From Alphaproteobacteria bacterium (lineage in GTDB: Bacteria > Pseudomonadota > Alphaproteobacteria > Rhizobiales > Beijerinckiaceae): a stretch of DNA of 5,326 bases. A program made the translations under genes and the position numbers. Shown here piece by piece: positions 1 through 5,326 of the stretch (position 1 is its first letter; every line of letters begins with the position of its first letter). The stretch covers positions 1 through 5,326 of the forward strand of contig RFXE01000132.1 in NCBI GenBank assembly GCA_009921785.1, given 5' to 3'. Under the pieces are notes generated by a model that saw only the letters and a program-made list of their open reading frames with translations, was not told where the DNA came from and made no database searches.

Positions 1-108
1 CTCTTTGCGAAGTCGGTTGGTGAAAACACTGTGCATGGTTCGGACGCGCCGGAAACGGCTGCTATCGAAATCGCGCAATTCTTCTCGGGCAACGAAATCG
101 TCGGCTAA
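1..108 (+). CDS. ndk: Nucleoside diphosphate kinase, C-terminal end (5' part outside window)
   Basis: This is the last 35 codons plus a TAA stop (106-108), open from the first base of the window. Ndk transfers the gamma-phosphate of ATP to other (d)NDPs through a phosphohistidine intermediate and so balances cytoplasmic nucleotide pools. The fragment contains the family signature ENTVHGSDAPETA. Its histidine (codon 12, bases 34-36) is the phosphorylated active-site residue, and the following GSD stretch with the AIEIAQFF helix is typical of the Ndk C-terminus. The protein ends in EIVG, as expected for a complete bacterial Ndk of about 140 residues, so the gene is cut only by the window edge. 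A strong intrinsic terminator starts about 30 bases after the stop, so ndk is probably the last gene of its transcript. Identification is from the motif alone, but the motif is very distinctive. Confidence 0.93.
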   Translation, partial: LFAKSVGENTVHGSDAPETAAIEIAQFFSGNEIVG

Positions 109-139
109 TCACGCCTGCGGTTTTACCTAATCGATTACC

Positions 140-168
140 AAAAGCGGCTCCTCTGGGGCCGCTTTTTT
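140..168 (+). terminator. Rho-independent terminator of ndk
   Basis: Bases 140-148 (AAAAGCGGC) pair perfectly with 158-166 (GCCGCTTTT). The stem can be extended inward by a T-G wobble and two C-G pairs (149-151 with 155-157), closing on a three-base loop. The GC-rich stem is followed by a run of six T residues (163-168, partly inside the stem). This is a textbook intrinsic terminator for transcription leaving ndk, and it separates ndk from the downstream oxidoreductase gene. Confidence 0.9.
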
Positions 169-189
169 GTTGGAGAGCCCGCGCGTTGA

Positions 190-218
190 TTGCGAAGCTG
201 CGGCCAAGTCCTTAGACT
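190..218 (+). promoter_or_regulatory. Weak candidate sigma-70 type promoter for the oxidoreductase-recG unit
   Basis: After the ndk terminator only about 57 bases remain before the ATG at 226, so a promoter for this unit should lie here if the terminator is efficient. TTGCGA (190-195) matches the -35 consensus at 4 of 6 positions, and TAGACT (213-218) matches the -10 at 4 of 6, with a 17-base spacer. A start site 7-8 bases beyond the -10 would fall at or next to the ATG, giving a nearly leaderless mRNA. A short inverted repeat (AAGTC at 206-210, GACTT at 215-219) overlaps the -10. Matches this weak occur by chance, so this is a suggestion driven mainly by position. Confidence 0.3.
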
Positions 219-225
219 TCACACC

Positions 226-2313
226 ATGAATGCTCCTACATCCCTCCCGCGCCGCCGTTCCGTCTGTCCGCATGATTGCCCTTCAGCCTGTGCGCTTGAG
301 GTGGAAGTCGCGGGACCTGATCGCATTGGCCGCGTCTATGGATCACAAGAGCAAAGCTACACGGCCGGTGTGATCTGCGCGAAAGTCGCGCGTTATGCCG
401 AGCGCAATCATCATCCTGATCGTTTGCTCTATCCGATGAAGCGTGTTGGCCCGAAGGGTTCGGGCCAGTTCACACGCATCTCTTGGGAAGAGGCGATGAA
501 CGAAATCGCGACACGCTTTCTCGAAATCGAGAAGACATATGGGGCCGATACGATCTGGCCCTATTACTATGCCGGCACGATGGGGCTTGTGCATCGCGAC
601 GGCATTAATCGGTTGCGCAATGCGAAATCCTATTGCGGATTTTATTCGTCGATCTGCATCAATCTCGCTTGGCCCGGCTACATTGCGGGAACCGGTAAAC
701 TTCAAGGCCCTGATCCGCGTGAAATGGCAAAAGCCGATTGCGTCGTGATTTGGGGAACCAATGCGGTCGCAACACAGGTCAATGTGATGACGCATGCGGT
801 GCGCGCGCGCAAAGAACGCGGCGCAAAAATTGTTGCGATTGATATCTATCGTACACCAACGCTTGATCAAGCGGATCTCGCTTTAATCGTTAAACCGGGA
901 TCCGATGGCGCGCTCGCTTGCGCTGTGATGCATGTGCTTTTCCGCGATGGGTTAGCCGATCGCGAATTTTTGGCTGCGCATACGGATTGCCCCGAGCGGC
1001 TTGAAGAGCATCTTAAAACACGCACGCCCGCTTGGGCGGCGTCAATCACGGGTTTAAGCGTTGAAGAAATTGAAACCTTCGCGAAGCTCGTCGGCACACA
1101 TAAGAAAACATATTTTCGTTTGGGTTATGGCTTTTCACGTCAGCGCAATGGCGCGGTAAATATGCATGCGGCGACGTCGATCGCGTCAGTTACCGGCGCA
1201 TGGGCCCATGAAGGCGGCGGTGCCTTCCATAATAACGGCGCAATTTATCATTGGCGCAAAAGCATGATCGAAGGGCTCGATGTTGCAAAGCCCGGCATTC
1301 GCAAACTCGATCAATCAAAAATCGGTCGTATCCTTACAGGTGATGCGGAGGCTTTAAAGCAAGGCGCTCCGATCAAAGCACTGTTCATTCAAAGCACCAA
1401 TCCGGTTTCCGTTGCGCCTGAACAAACAAAAGTCATCGAAGGCTTTTCACGCGAAGATTTGTTCACGGTTGTGCATGAGCAATTCATGACTGATACGGCG
1501 CGTTACGCCGATATTCTTCTCCCCGCCACGATGTTCACGGAGCATCATGATCTTTATCAAGGCGGTGGTCATCAATATATCGGCCTCGGTCCCAAGCTCA
1601 TTAATCCGCCCGGTGAATGCCGCTCCAATCATGAAGTGATCTGCGATTTGGCAAAACGGGTGGGTGCCGATCATCCCGGTTTTGCGATGAGTGATCGCGA
1701 ACTCATCGATTGGACGCTGCAAAATTCAAATTGGGGCACGCTCGAAGAGCTAGAAGAGAAAGGTTACATCGACGCACAACCCTCGTTCGATGACGCGCAT
1801 TTCCGTAAAGGCTTTGCGTGGAAAGATGGAAAATATCGTTTCGCGCCTGAATGGTCGCGCGTGCCTTTCGCCGGTGGTCAAGCGATGGGGCCGATTGATG
1901 ATATGCCCACCCTTCCCGATCATTGGGCCGTTATTGAAGACGCGACAAGCGCCTATCCGTTCCGCCTCGCAACAAGCCCCGCGCGTAACTATCTTAATTC
2001 AACATTCACTGAGACGAAGACATCCCGCGAACGAGAAGGTGAACCCACCGTTCTTATTCATCCGGACGATGCCCAAACTCACACCATCAAAGATGGCGAG
2101 CGCGTTACGCTCACCAATGATCGCGGCGCTGTCACATTAAAGGCAAAATATTTTGACGGGATAAAACGCGGCGTCTTGGTCGCTGAATCGATTTGGCCAA
2201 ATACCGCCTATGTTGATGGCAAAGGCATCAACACTCTTACAGGTGCTGACTCACCAGCACCTTTCGGCGGAGCGGCGTTTCACGATAACCGCGTGGCGAT
2301 TGCGCCCGTCTAA
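226..2313 (+). CDS. Molybdopterin-dependent oxidoreductase, DMSO reductase superfamily, [4Fe-4S] type, substrate unknown
   Basis: This encodes a 695-residue catalytic subunit of the Mo-bisMGD superfamily (COG0243/BisC-like). The domains run as follows. An N-terminal [4Fe-4S] domain has Cys14, Cys18, Cys22 and Cys51 (C-x3-C-x3-C-x28-C, in CPHDCPSAC and GVICAK). The main molybdopterin domain spans about 60-500, with VIWGTN, an RKERGAKIVAID dinucleotide-type strand, and FMTDTARYADILLPAT at 420-435. The C-terminal dinucleotide-binding domain spans about 577-690 (SPARNYLNSTF, ESIWPN, GINTLTGADS, GGAAFHDN). Cys144 (in SSIC) is the likeliest Mo ligand, with Cys137 nearby. There is no Tat or Sec signal before the cluster, so the enzyme should be cytoplasmic. 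No FeS, cytochrome or anchor subunit is adjacent, so electron partner and substrate are unknown. An in-frame TTG at 190 directly follows a stop codon and would add 12 unconserved-looking residues. ATG 226 is preferred, though it lacks a clear Shine-Dalgarno sequence. recG follows after 2 bases. Confidence 0.9.
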   Translation: MNAPTSLPRRRSVCPHDCPSACALEVEVAGPDRIGRVYGSQEQSYTAGVICAKVARYAERNHHPDRLLYPMKRVGPKGSGQFTRISWEEAMNEIATRFLEIEKTYGADTIWPYYYAGTMGLVHRDGINRLRNAKSYCGFYSSICINLAWPGYIAGTGKLQGPDPREMAKADCVVIWGTNAVATQVNVMTHAVRARKERGAKIVAIDIYRTPTLDQADLALIVKPGSDGALACAVMHVLFRDGLADREFLAAHTDCPERLEEHLKTRTPAWAASITGLSVEEIETFAKLVGTHKKTYFRLGYGFSRQRNGAVNMHAATSIASVTGAWAHEGGGAFHNNGAIYHWRKSMIEGLDVAKPGIRKLDQSKIGRILTGDAEALKQGAPIKALFIQSTNPVSVAPEQTKVIEGFSREDLFTVVHEQFMTDTARYADILLPATMFTEHHDLYQGGGHQYIGLGPKLINPPGECRSNHEVICDLAKRVGADHPGFAMSDRELIDWTLQNSNWGTLEELEEKGYIDAQPSFDDAHFRKGFAWKDGKYRFAPEWSRVPFAGGQAMGPIDDMPTLPDHWAVIEDATSAYPFRLATSPARNYLNSTFTETKTSREREGEPTVLIHPDDAQTHTIKDGERVTLTNDRGAVTLKAKYFDGIKRGVLVAESIWPNTAYVDGKGINTLTGADSPAPFGGAAFHDNRVAIAPV

Positions 2314-2315
2314 TC

Positions 2316-4415
2316 ATGCGTCCCACAATCCTCAATCCGCTCTTTGCGCCGATCCGCTCATTACAAGGAATAGGCCCGAAACTCGCGCCGCTCTTTGATC
2401 GCTTGCTTGCGCCGCAAGGAAGCGAGGCGCGTCTGATCGATATTCTTCTTCATTTGCCGCATGACGCCGTTGATCGTCGGTTGAGCGGACGACTATCTGA
2501 CTCGGTTGCTGGACAATCTGGCACGTTTGAAATCCGTGTGCTCGCCCATAAGCCTTCGCCTCCCGGTCGTGCGCGTGTGCCTTATCGTGTTTTTGTTGAA
2601 GACGAGACGGGTGATATGGCGCTTGTGTTTTTCAACGCCCAACGCGCGCGCATTGACTCGATGTTACCTGTCGGATCAATACGCTTTGTATCAGGTAAAA
2701 TAGAATTCTTTGATGGTCATCGCCAGATGACCCATCCTGATCGCGTACTGGATGCAGAAGCCTATGCGAAGCTTCCGCCCTATGAACCCGTTTATGGATT
2801 AACAGCCGGTCTTTATCCGCGCATTCTGCATAAGGCCGCGCAAGCGGCTTTAGCAAAACTGCCCGAAATACCGGAATGGATTGATCCGCTTCTCGTCAAA
2901 CGCGAGGCTTGGCCTTCTTTCGCAGACGCTCTGAAAAGTCTCCATAGTCCTCAGACAAAAGACAATCTCGCGCCCGAAGCTCCTGCGCGTTTGCGATTAG
3001 CCTATGACGAGCTTTTTGCGGGGCAACTTGCGCTGCTATTAATGCGGCAGCGGATGAAGAAAGAAACAGGCACATCGCGGTCCGGCGATGGGCATCTCGT
3101 TAAAGCCGCTCTTGCCGCCTTGCCCTTTGCGCTTACAAAGGCGCAAAGCGATGCGTTGGCAGAAATAAAACGCGATCTCGTTTCACATGAACGCATGTTG
3201 CGGTTGCTCCAAGGTGATGTTGGTTCCGGCAAAACAATTGTTGCTTTTCTCTCCATGGTGATGGCCGCAGAGGCAGGATGGCAATCGGCCTTGATGGCGC
3301 CTACCGAAATTCTCGCACGCCAACATTATGAGCGTTTGAAACCGCTTGCGGAGTCTATCGGTCTCTCCATGACGCTTCTCACAGGACGCGAAAAAGGTGC
3401 GGCAAGAACACAAGCCTTGTCCGGCCTCGCCGAGGGTTCAACACATTTGGCCATTGGCACACATGCGCTCTTTCAAGAGGCGGTTGAATTTAAAAATCTT
3501 GGTCTTGCGGTGATCGACGAGCAACATCGTTTTGGTGTTCATCAGAGACTAGCACTGGCACATAAAGGTGACGCGGTTGATATGCTCGTGATGACTGCCA
3601 CGCCGATACCACGAACGCTCGTACTCACTTATTTTGGCGATATGGATGTTTCGCTTATTCGGGAGAAGCCGGCTGGACGCAAGCCCATTGATACACGTGC
3701 TTTACCGCTTGAGCGGATCGACGAGATTGTTGAGAGCCTCAAACGACCTTTGAGTGAAGGGCGCGGCATATACTGGGTATGCCCGCTCGTTGATGAATCG
3801 GAAGATCTTGATCTCGCTGCCGTCGAAGAGCGCGCTCAATCACTTCGCGCGATTTACGGTGATAAGGTGGGTCTCGTTCATGGCAAGATGAAAGGCGCAG
3901 ACAAAGATCGTGCGATGGCGGATTTTGCGTCAGGCCGTACGCGTATTCTTGTCTCGACAACAGTCATCGAAGTGGGTGTTGATGTGCCCGATGCCACGAT
4001 CATGATCATCGAACATGCCGAGCGCTTCGGTTTGGCACAGCTTCATCAATTGCGCGGCCGCGTCGGTCGCGGTGCTGAACGCTCATCCTGCGTGTTGCTT
4101 TATGGCCCTCTCGGAGAAATCGGTCGCGCGCGTATCGATACGATGCGCAAAACAGAAGACGGATTTGAAATCGCCGAAGAAGATTTAAAATTGCGTGGTG
4201 AAGGTGACGTGCTCGGCACGCGCCAATCCGGCATGCCTGGCTTCCGTTTGACCGTCCCTACCCGTCACAGCGCGCTTTTGTCGATTGCCCGCGATGATGC
4301 CAAGGCGTTGCTTGCGAAAGATTCAGCGCTGCACTCTCCGCGCGGTGAAGCCGTGCGTACACTGCTCTATCTCTTTGAGCGTGATGAAGCGATTAGGCTT
4401 GTGGGGGCGGGTTAG
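2316..4415 (+). CDS. recG: ATP-dependent DNA helicase RecG
   Basis: This is a 699-residue superfamily 2 DNA translocase that remodels stalled replication forks and branch-migrates Holliday junctions. The length matches the family (E. coli RecG is about 693). The N-terminal part has a GIGPKLAPLF helix-hairpin-like element (residues 18-27) and a wedge/OB-fold domain (about 69-150). The helicase core has the Q-motif region LTKAQSDAL, Walker A GDVGSGKT (300-307), APTEILARQH, DEQH Walker B (401-404), motif III TATPIPRT (427-434), motif V TTVIEVGVDVPDA (548-560) and motif VI QLHQLRGRVGRG (575-586, with arginine-finger residues). The RecG-specific TRG motif lies at about 617-639 (FEIAEEDLKLRGEGDVLG). 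All key residues are intact. The ATG begins 2 bases after the oxidoreductase stop with no visible Shine-Dalgarno sequence, which suggests coupled re-initiation. The 3' end overlaps the convergent DUF502 gene by 23 bp. Confidence 0.98.
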   Translation: MRPTILNPLFAPIRSLQGIGPKLAPLFDRLLAPQGSEARLIDILLHLPHDAVDRRLSGRLSDSVAGQSGTFEIRVLAHKPSPPGRARVPYRVFVEDETGDMALVFFNAQRARIDSMLPVGSIRFVSGKIEFFDGHRQMTHPDRVLDAEAYAKLPPYEPVYGLTAGLYPRILHKAAQAALAKLPEIPEWIDPLLVKREAWPSFADALKSLHSPQTKDNLAPEAPARLRLAYDELFAGQLALLLMRQRMKKETGTSRSGDGHLVKAALAALPFALTKAQSDALAEIKRDLVSHERMLRLLQGDVGSGKTIVAFLSMVMAAEAGWQSALMAPTEILARQHYERLKPLAESIGLSMTLLTGREKGAARTQALSGLAEGSTHLAIGTHALFQEAVEFKNLGLAVIDEQHRFGVHQRLALAHKGDAVDMLVMTATPIPRTLVLTYFGDMDVSLIREKPAGRKPIDTRALPLERIDEIVESLKRPLSEGRGIYWVCPLVDESEDLDLAAVEERAQSLRAIYGDKVGLVHGKMKGADKDRAMADFASGRTRILVSTTVIEVGVDVPDATIMIIEHAERFGLAQLHQLRGRVGRGAERSSCVLLYGPLGEIGRARIDTMRKTEDGFEIAEEDLKLRGEGDVLGTRQSGMPGFRLTVPTRHSALLSIARDDAKALLAKDSALHSPRGEAVRTLLYLFERDEAIRLVGAG

Positions 4416-5133
4416 ATGGGTTTGCTAGACGAACAGGCGACGCTACAGGCGCAGGTTGAATAAGTCCTGCCGACATAATGAGCTTCGCGCCCTCATCAAT
4501 CGAAATTGATAACTCGATAACGTCTTTGCGCTTCACATAAACAAAAAAGCCCGTTGTCGGATTGGGCGTGCAAGGCAAGAAGACCGACACATAGTCGTCA
4601 ACGCCCGGCAACGCCGAACGTATTTCACCTTCGGGTGCTGTTGAAAGAAACACCAAAGACCACAGGCCTTTGCCGGGATATTCAATTAATCCAACTTTTC
4701 TGAAACTCGTTCCCTGCTGCGAGAAGATCGTTTCAAAAACTTGTTTGACGCCCTTATAGAGCCCGCGCACCACCGGCATGCGGCCCAATAAAGTTTCACC
4801 AAACCCAATGAGCCAACGTCCGACAAGATTAGCCGTGAGAAAACCAAGAAGCGTGAGGCTCACAAAGGCGATGATCAGCCCAAGACCCGGAAGATTGTAA
4901 GGCGTCATCCATTCCGGAAACATGCCTGATGGGATCAAGGGCTTAAACCATGAATCAATCAGGCCGATGATCCACGTCGTGATGTAAACCGTGACCGCCA
5001 AAGGCCCGGCAACAATAATACCCGTTAGAAAATAGCCACGAATTTTTTGGCCAAGCGTTGGACGAACAGCCGCAACCGGATCAAAGGGTCCCGGAGTCGG
5101 CGATTGTTCAGGAGAGTGTGGCTGAGGGCTCAT
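4393..5133 (-). CDS. DUF502 family integral membrane protein
   Basis: This is a 246-residue protein of the DUF502 family, whose plant relatives include COV1/LCV; the biochemical function in bacteria is unknown. A proline-rich, presumably disordered N-terminus (1-27) precedes two hydrophobic segments at about 35-60 (YFLTGIIVAGPLAVTVYI) and 81-104 (LPGLGLIIAFVSLTLLGFL). The family's conserved soluble part follows: GRMPVVRGLYKGVKQVFETI (117-136), FRKVGLIEYPGKGLWSL (144-160), VSVFLPCTPNPTTGFFVYV (182-200) and IDEGAKLIMSAG (212-223). The C-terminus is again proline-rich. The protein is likely an inner-membrane protein with a sizeable non-membrane domain. The start is ATG at 5133-5131, with no strong Shine-Dalgarno sequence visible. 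It lies 40 bases behind glmS on the same strand, so co-transcription is likely. Its last 23 bases overlap recG tail-to-tail. Family assignment is confident from motifs; the role is not known. Confidence 0.93.
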   Translation of the reverse strand: MSPQPHSPEQSPTPGPFDPVAAVRPTLGQKIRGYFLTGIIVAGPLAVTVYITTWIIGLIDSWFKPLIPSGMFPEWMTPYNLPGLGLIIAFVSLTLLGFLTANLVGRWLIGFGETLLGRMPVVRGLYKGVKQVFETIFSQQGTSFRKVGLIEYPGKGLWSLVFLSTAPEGEIRSALPGVDDYVSVFLPCTPNPTTGFFVYVKRKDVIELSISIDEGAKLIMSAGLIQPAPVASPVRLANPSNPPPQA

Positions 5134-5150
5134 TTCAAAAATGTAGCGCG

Positions 5151-5169
5151 CTTCCGCTAGAAACGGAAG
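5151..5169 (-). other. Small hairpin between glmS stop and DUF502 start
   Basis: In the 40-base gap, CTTCCG (5151-5156) pairs with CGGAAG (5164-5169) around a 7-base loop. Read on the minus strand, the stem is followed by about 10 mostly GC-rich bases and then a run of five T just before the DUF502 ATG. The T-run is too far from the stem for a good intrinsic terminator. The hairpin could instead act as a weak attenuator, an RNA 3'-end stabiliser or a processing site that sets the glmS:DUF502 ratio. A 6-bp stem may also be chance. Confidence 0.35.
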
Positions 5170-5173
5170 AGGC

Positions 5174-5326
5174 TCACTCGACCGTCACTGATTTCGCAAG
5201 ATTGCGCGGTTGATCGACATCTTTACCAAGCGCAACCGCAGCATGATAAGCGAGCAATTGCACCGGAACCGAATAGACAATCGGTGCGAAACGCGGATTC
5301 ATTTTCGGCATTTCGATACCCGCGAC
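5174..5326 (-). CDS. glmS: Glutamine-fructose-6-phosphate aminotransferase (isomerising), C-terminal end
   Basis: This is the last 50 codons plus a TGA stop (5176-5174 on the minus strand); the rest of the gene lies beyond the right edge. GlmS makes glucosamine-6-phosphate from fructose-6-phosphate and glutamine, the first committed step to UDP-GlcNAc for peptidoglycan and lipopolysaccharide, in the cytoplasm. The fragment is the end of the second SIS (isomerase) domain. It shows the near-invariant C-terminal tail YSVPVQLLAYHAAVALGKDVDQPRNLAKSVTVE. In characterised GlmS this tail contributes the catalytic lysine (the K of LAKSVTVE) and covers the sugar site. The end is intact, with no frameshift. 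The amidotransferase domain and upstream regulatory region cannot be judged here. The DUF502 gene follows downstream on the same strand. Confidence 0.97.
   Translation of the reverse strand, partial: VAGIEMPKMNPRFAPIVYSVPVQLLAYHAAVALGKDVDQPRNLAKSVTVE

Noticed and set aside
190..225. N-terminal extension of the oxidoreductase from TTG 190
   Set aside because: It opens directly after an in-frame TGA. The only GGAG-like sequence (172-175) is 14 bases away, which is too far, and the added 12 residues do not resemble the family N-terminus, which normally begins shortly before the Cys cluster.
631..660. Selenocysteine in the oxidoreductase
   Set aside because: Some relatives use UGA-encoded selenocysteine at the Mo site. 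Here the codons at the candidate positions (634-636 and 655-657) are TGC cysteine and there is no in-frame TGA.
343..870. 175-codon open frame on the minus strand
   Set aside because: It lies wholly antisense inside the oxidoreductase gene, is rich in His, Arg and Ile, and has no recognisable domain. It is a shadow of the coding strand. The same applies to the other short open frames inside the oxidoreductase and recG.
4416..5133. sdhE/mfd-type genes downstream of recG on the same strand, as in some Hyphomicrobiales
   Set aside because: The sequence after recG is fully occupied by the oppositely oriented DUF502 gene, and no SdhE-like reading frame is present.
5174..5326. glmS ribozyme or riboswitch
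   Set aside because: That element sits upstream of glmS, mainly in Firmicutes. Only the 3' end of glmS is in the window, so nothing can be said about its leader.
1..5326. An undescribed multi-gene system, defence island or mobile element
   Set aside because: All genes belong to recognised families with similar codon use. There are no transposase, integrase, toxin or repeat signatures, and no gene-free stretch longer than about 120 bases.

Overview
The window looks like ordinary chromosomal DNA from an alphaproteobacterium, most likely of the Hyphomicrobiales (Rhizobiales) type. Three things suggest this: the sequence character of the RecG, DUF502 and GlmS proteins, the convergent order recG > < DUF502 < glmS, and a base composition near 50% G+C that is even across all genes. 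This placement comes from recall of protein families, not from a search. I see no mobile element, tRNA, rRNA, CRISPR array or sign of recent transfer, and coding density is very high.

Layout, left to right. Positions 1-108 hold the last 35 codons of ndk (nucleoside diphosphate kinase), followed by a clear intrinsic terminator at 140-168. A short gap with a weak candidate promoter leads to a 695-residue molybdopterin/[4Fe-4S] oxidoreductase (226-2313, + strand). Only 2 bases after its stop codon, recG starts (2316-4415, + strand). It encodes a full-length RecG branch-migration helicase with all motifs intact. On the opposite strand, a DUF502 family membrane protein (4393-5133, - strand) overlaps the 3' end of recG tail-to-tail by 23 bp. 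Behind it, also on the minus strand, lie the last 50 codons of glmS (5174-5326), which continues beyond the window.

The genes fall into three probable transcription units: ndk, closed by its terminator; the oxidoreductase gene plus recG, very likely one translationally coupled mRNA; and glmS plus DUF502, reading leftward. No common pathway joins them. Ndk (nucleotide pools), RecG (fork and recombination repair) and GlmS (first step of UDP-GlcNAc synthesis) are housekeeping functions. The oxidoreductase is an orphan catalytic subunit of unknown substrate, with no electron-transfer or membrane partner and no Mo-cofactor genes beside it. I found no convincing evidence of a novel multi-gene system. 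The points most worth a second look are the tight oxidoreductase-recG coupling, the uncertain molybdenum ligand, the terminator-less convergent overlap, and a possible leaderless start at 226.
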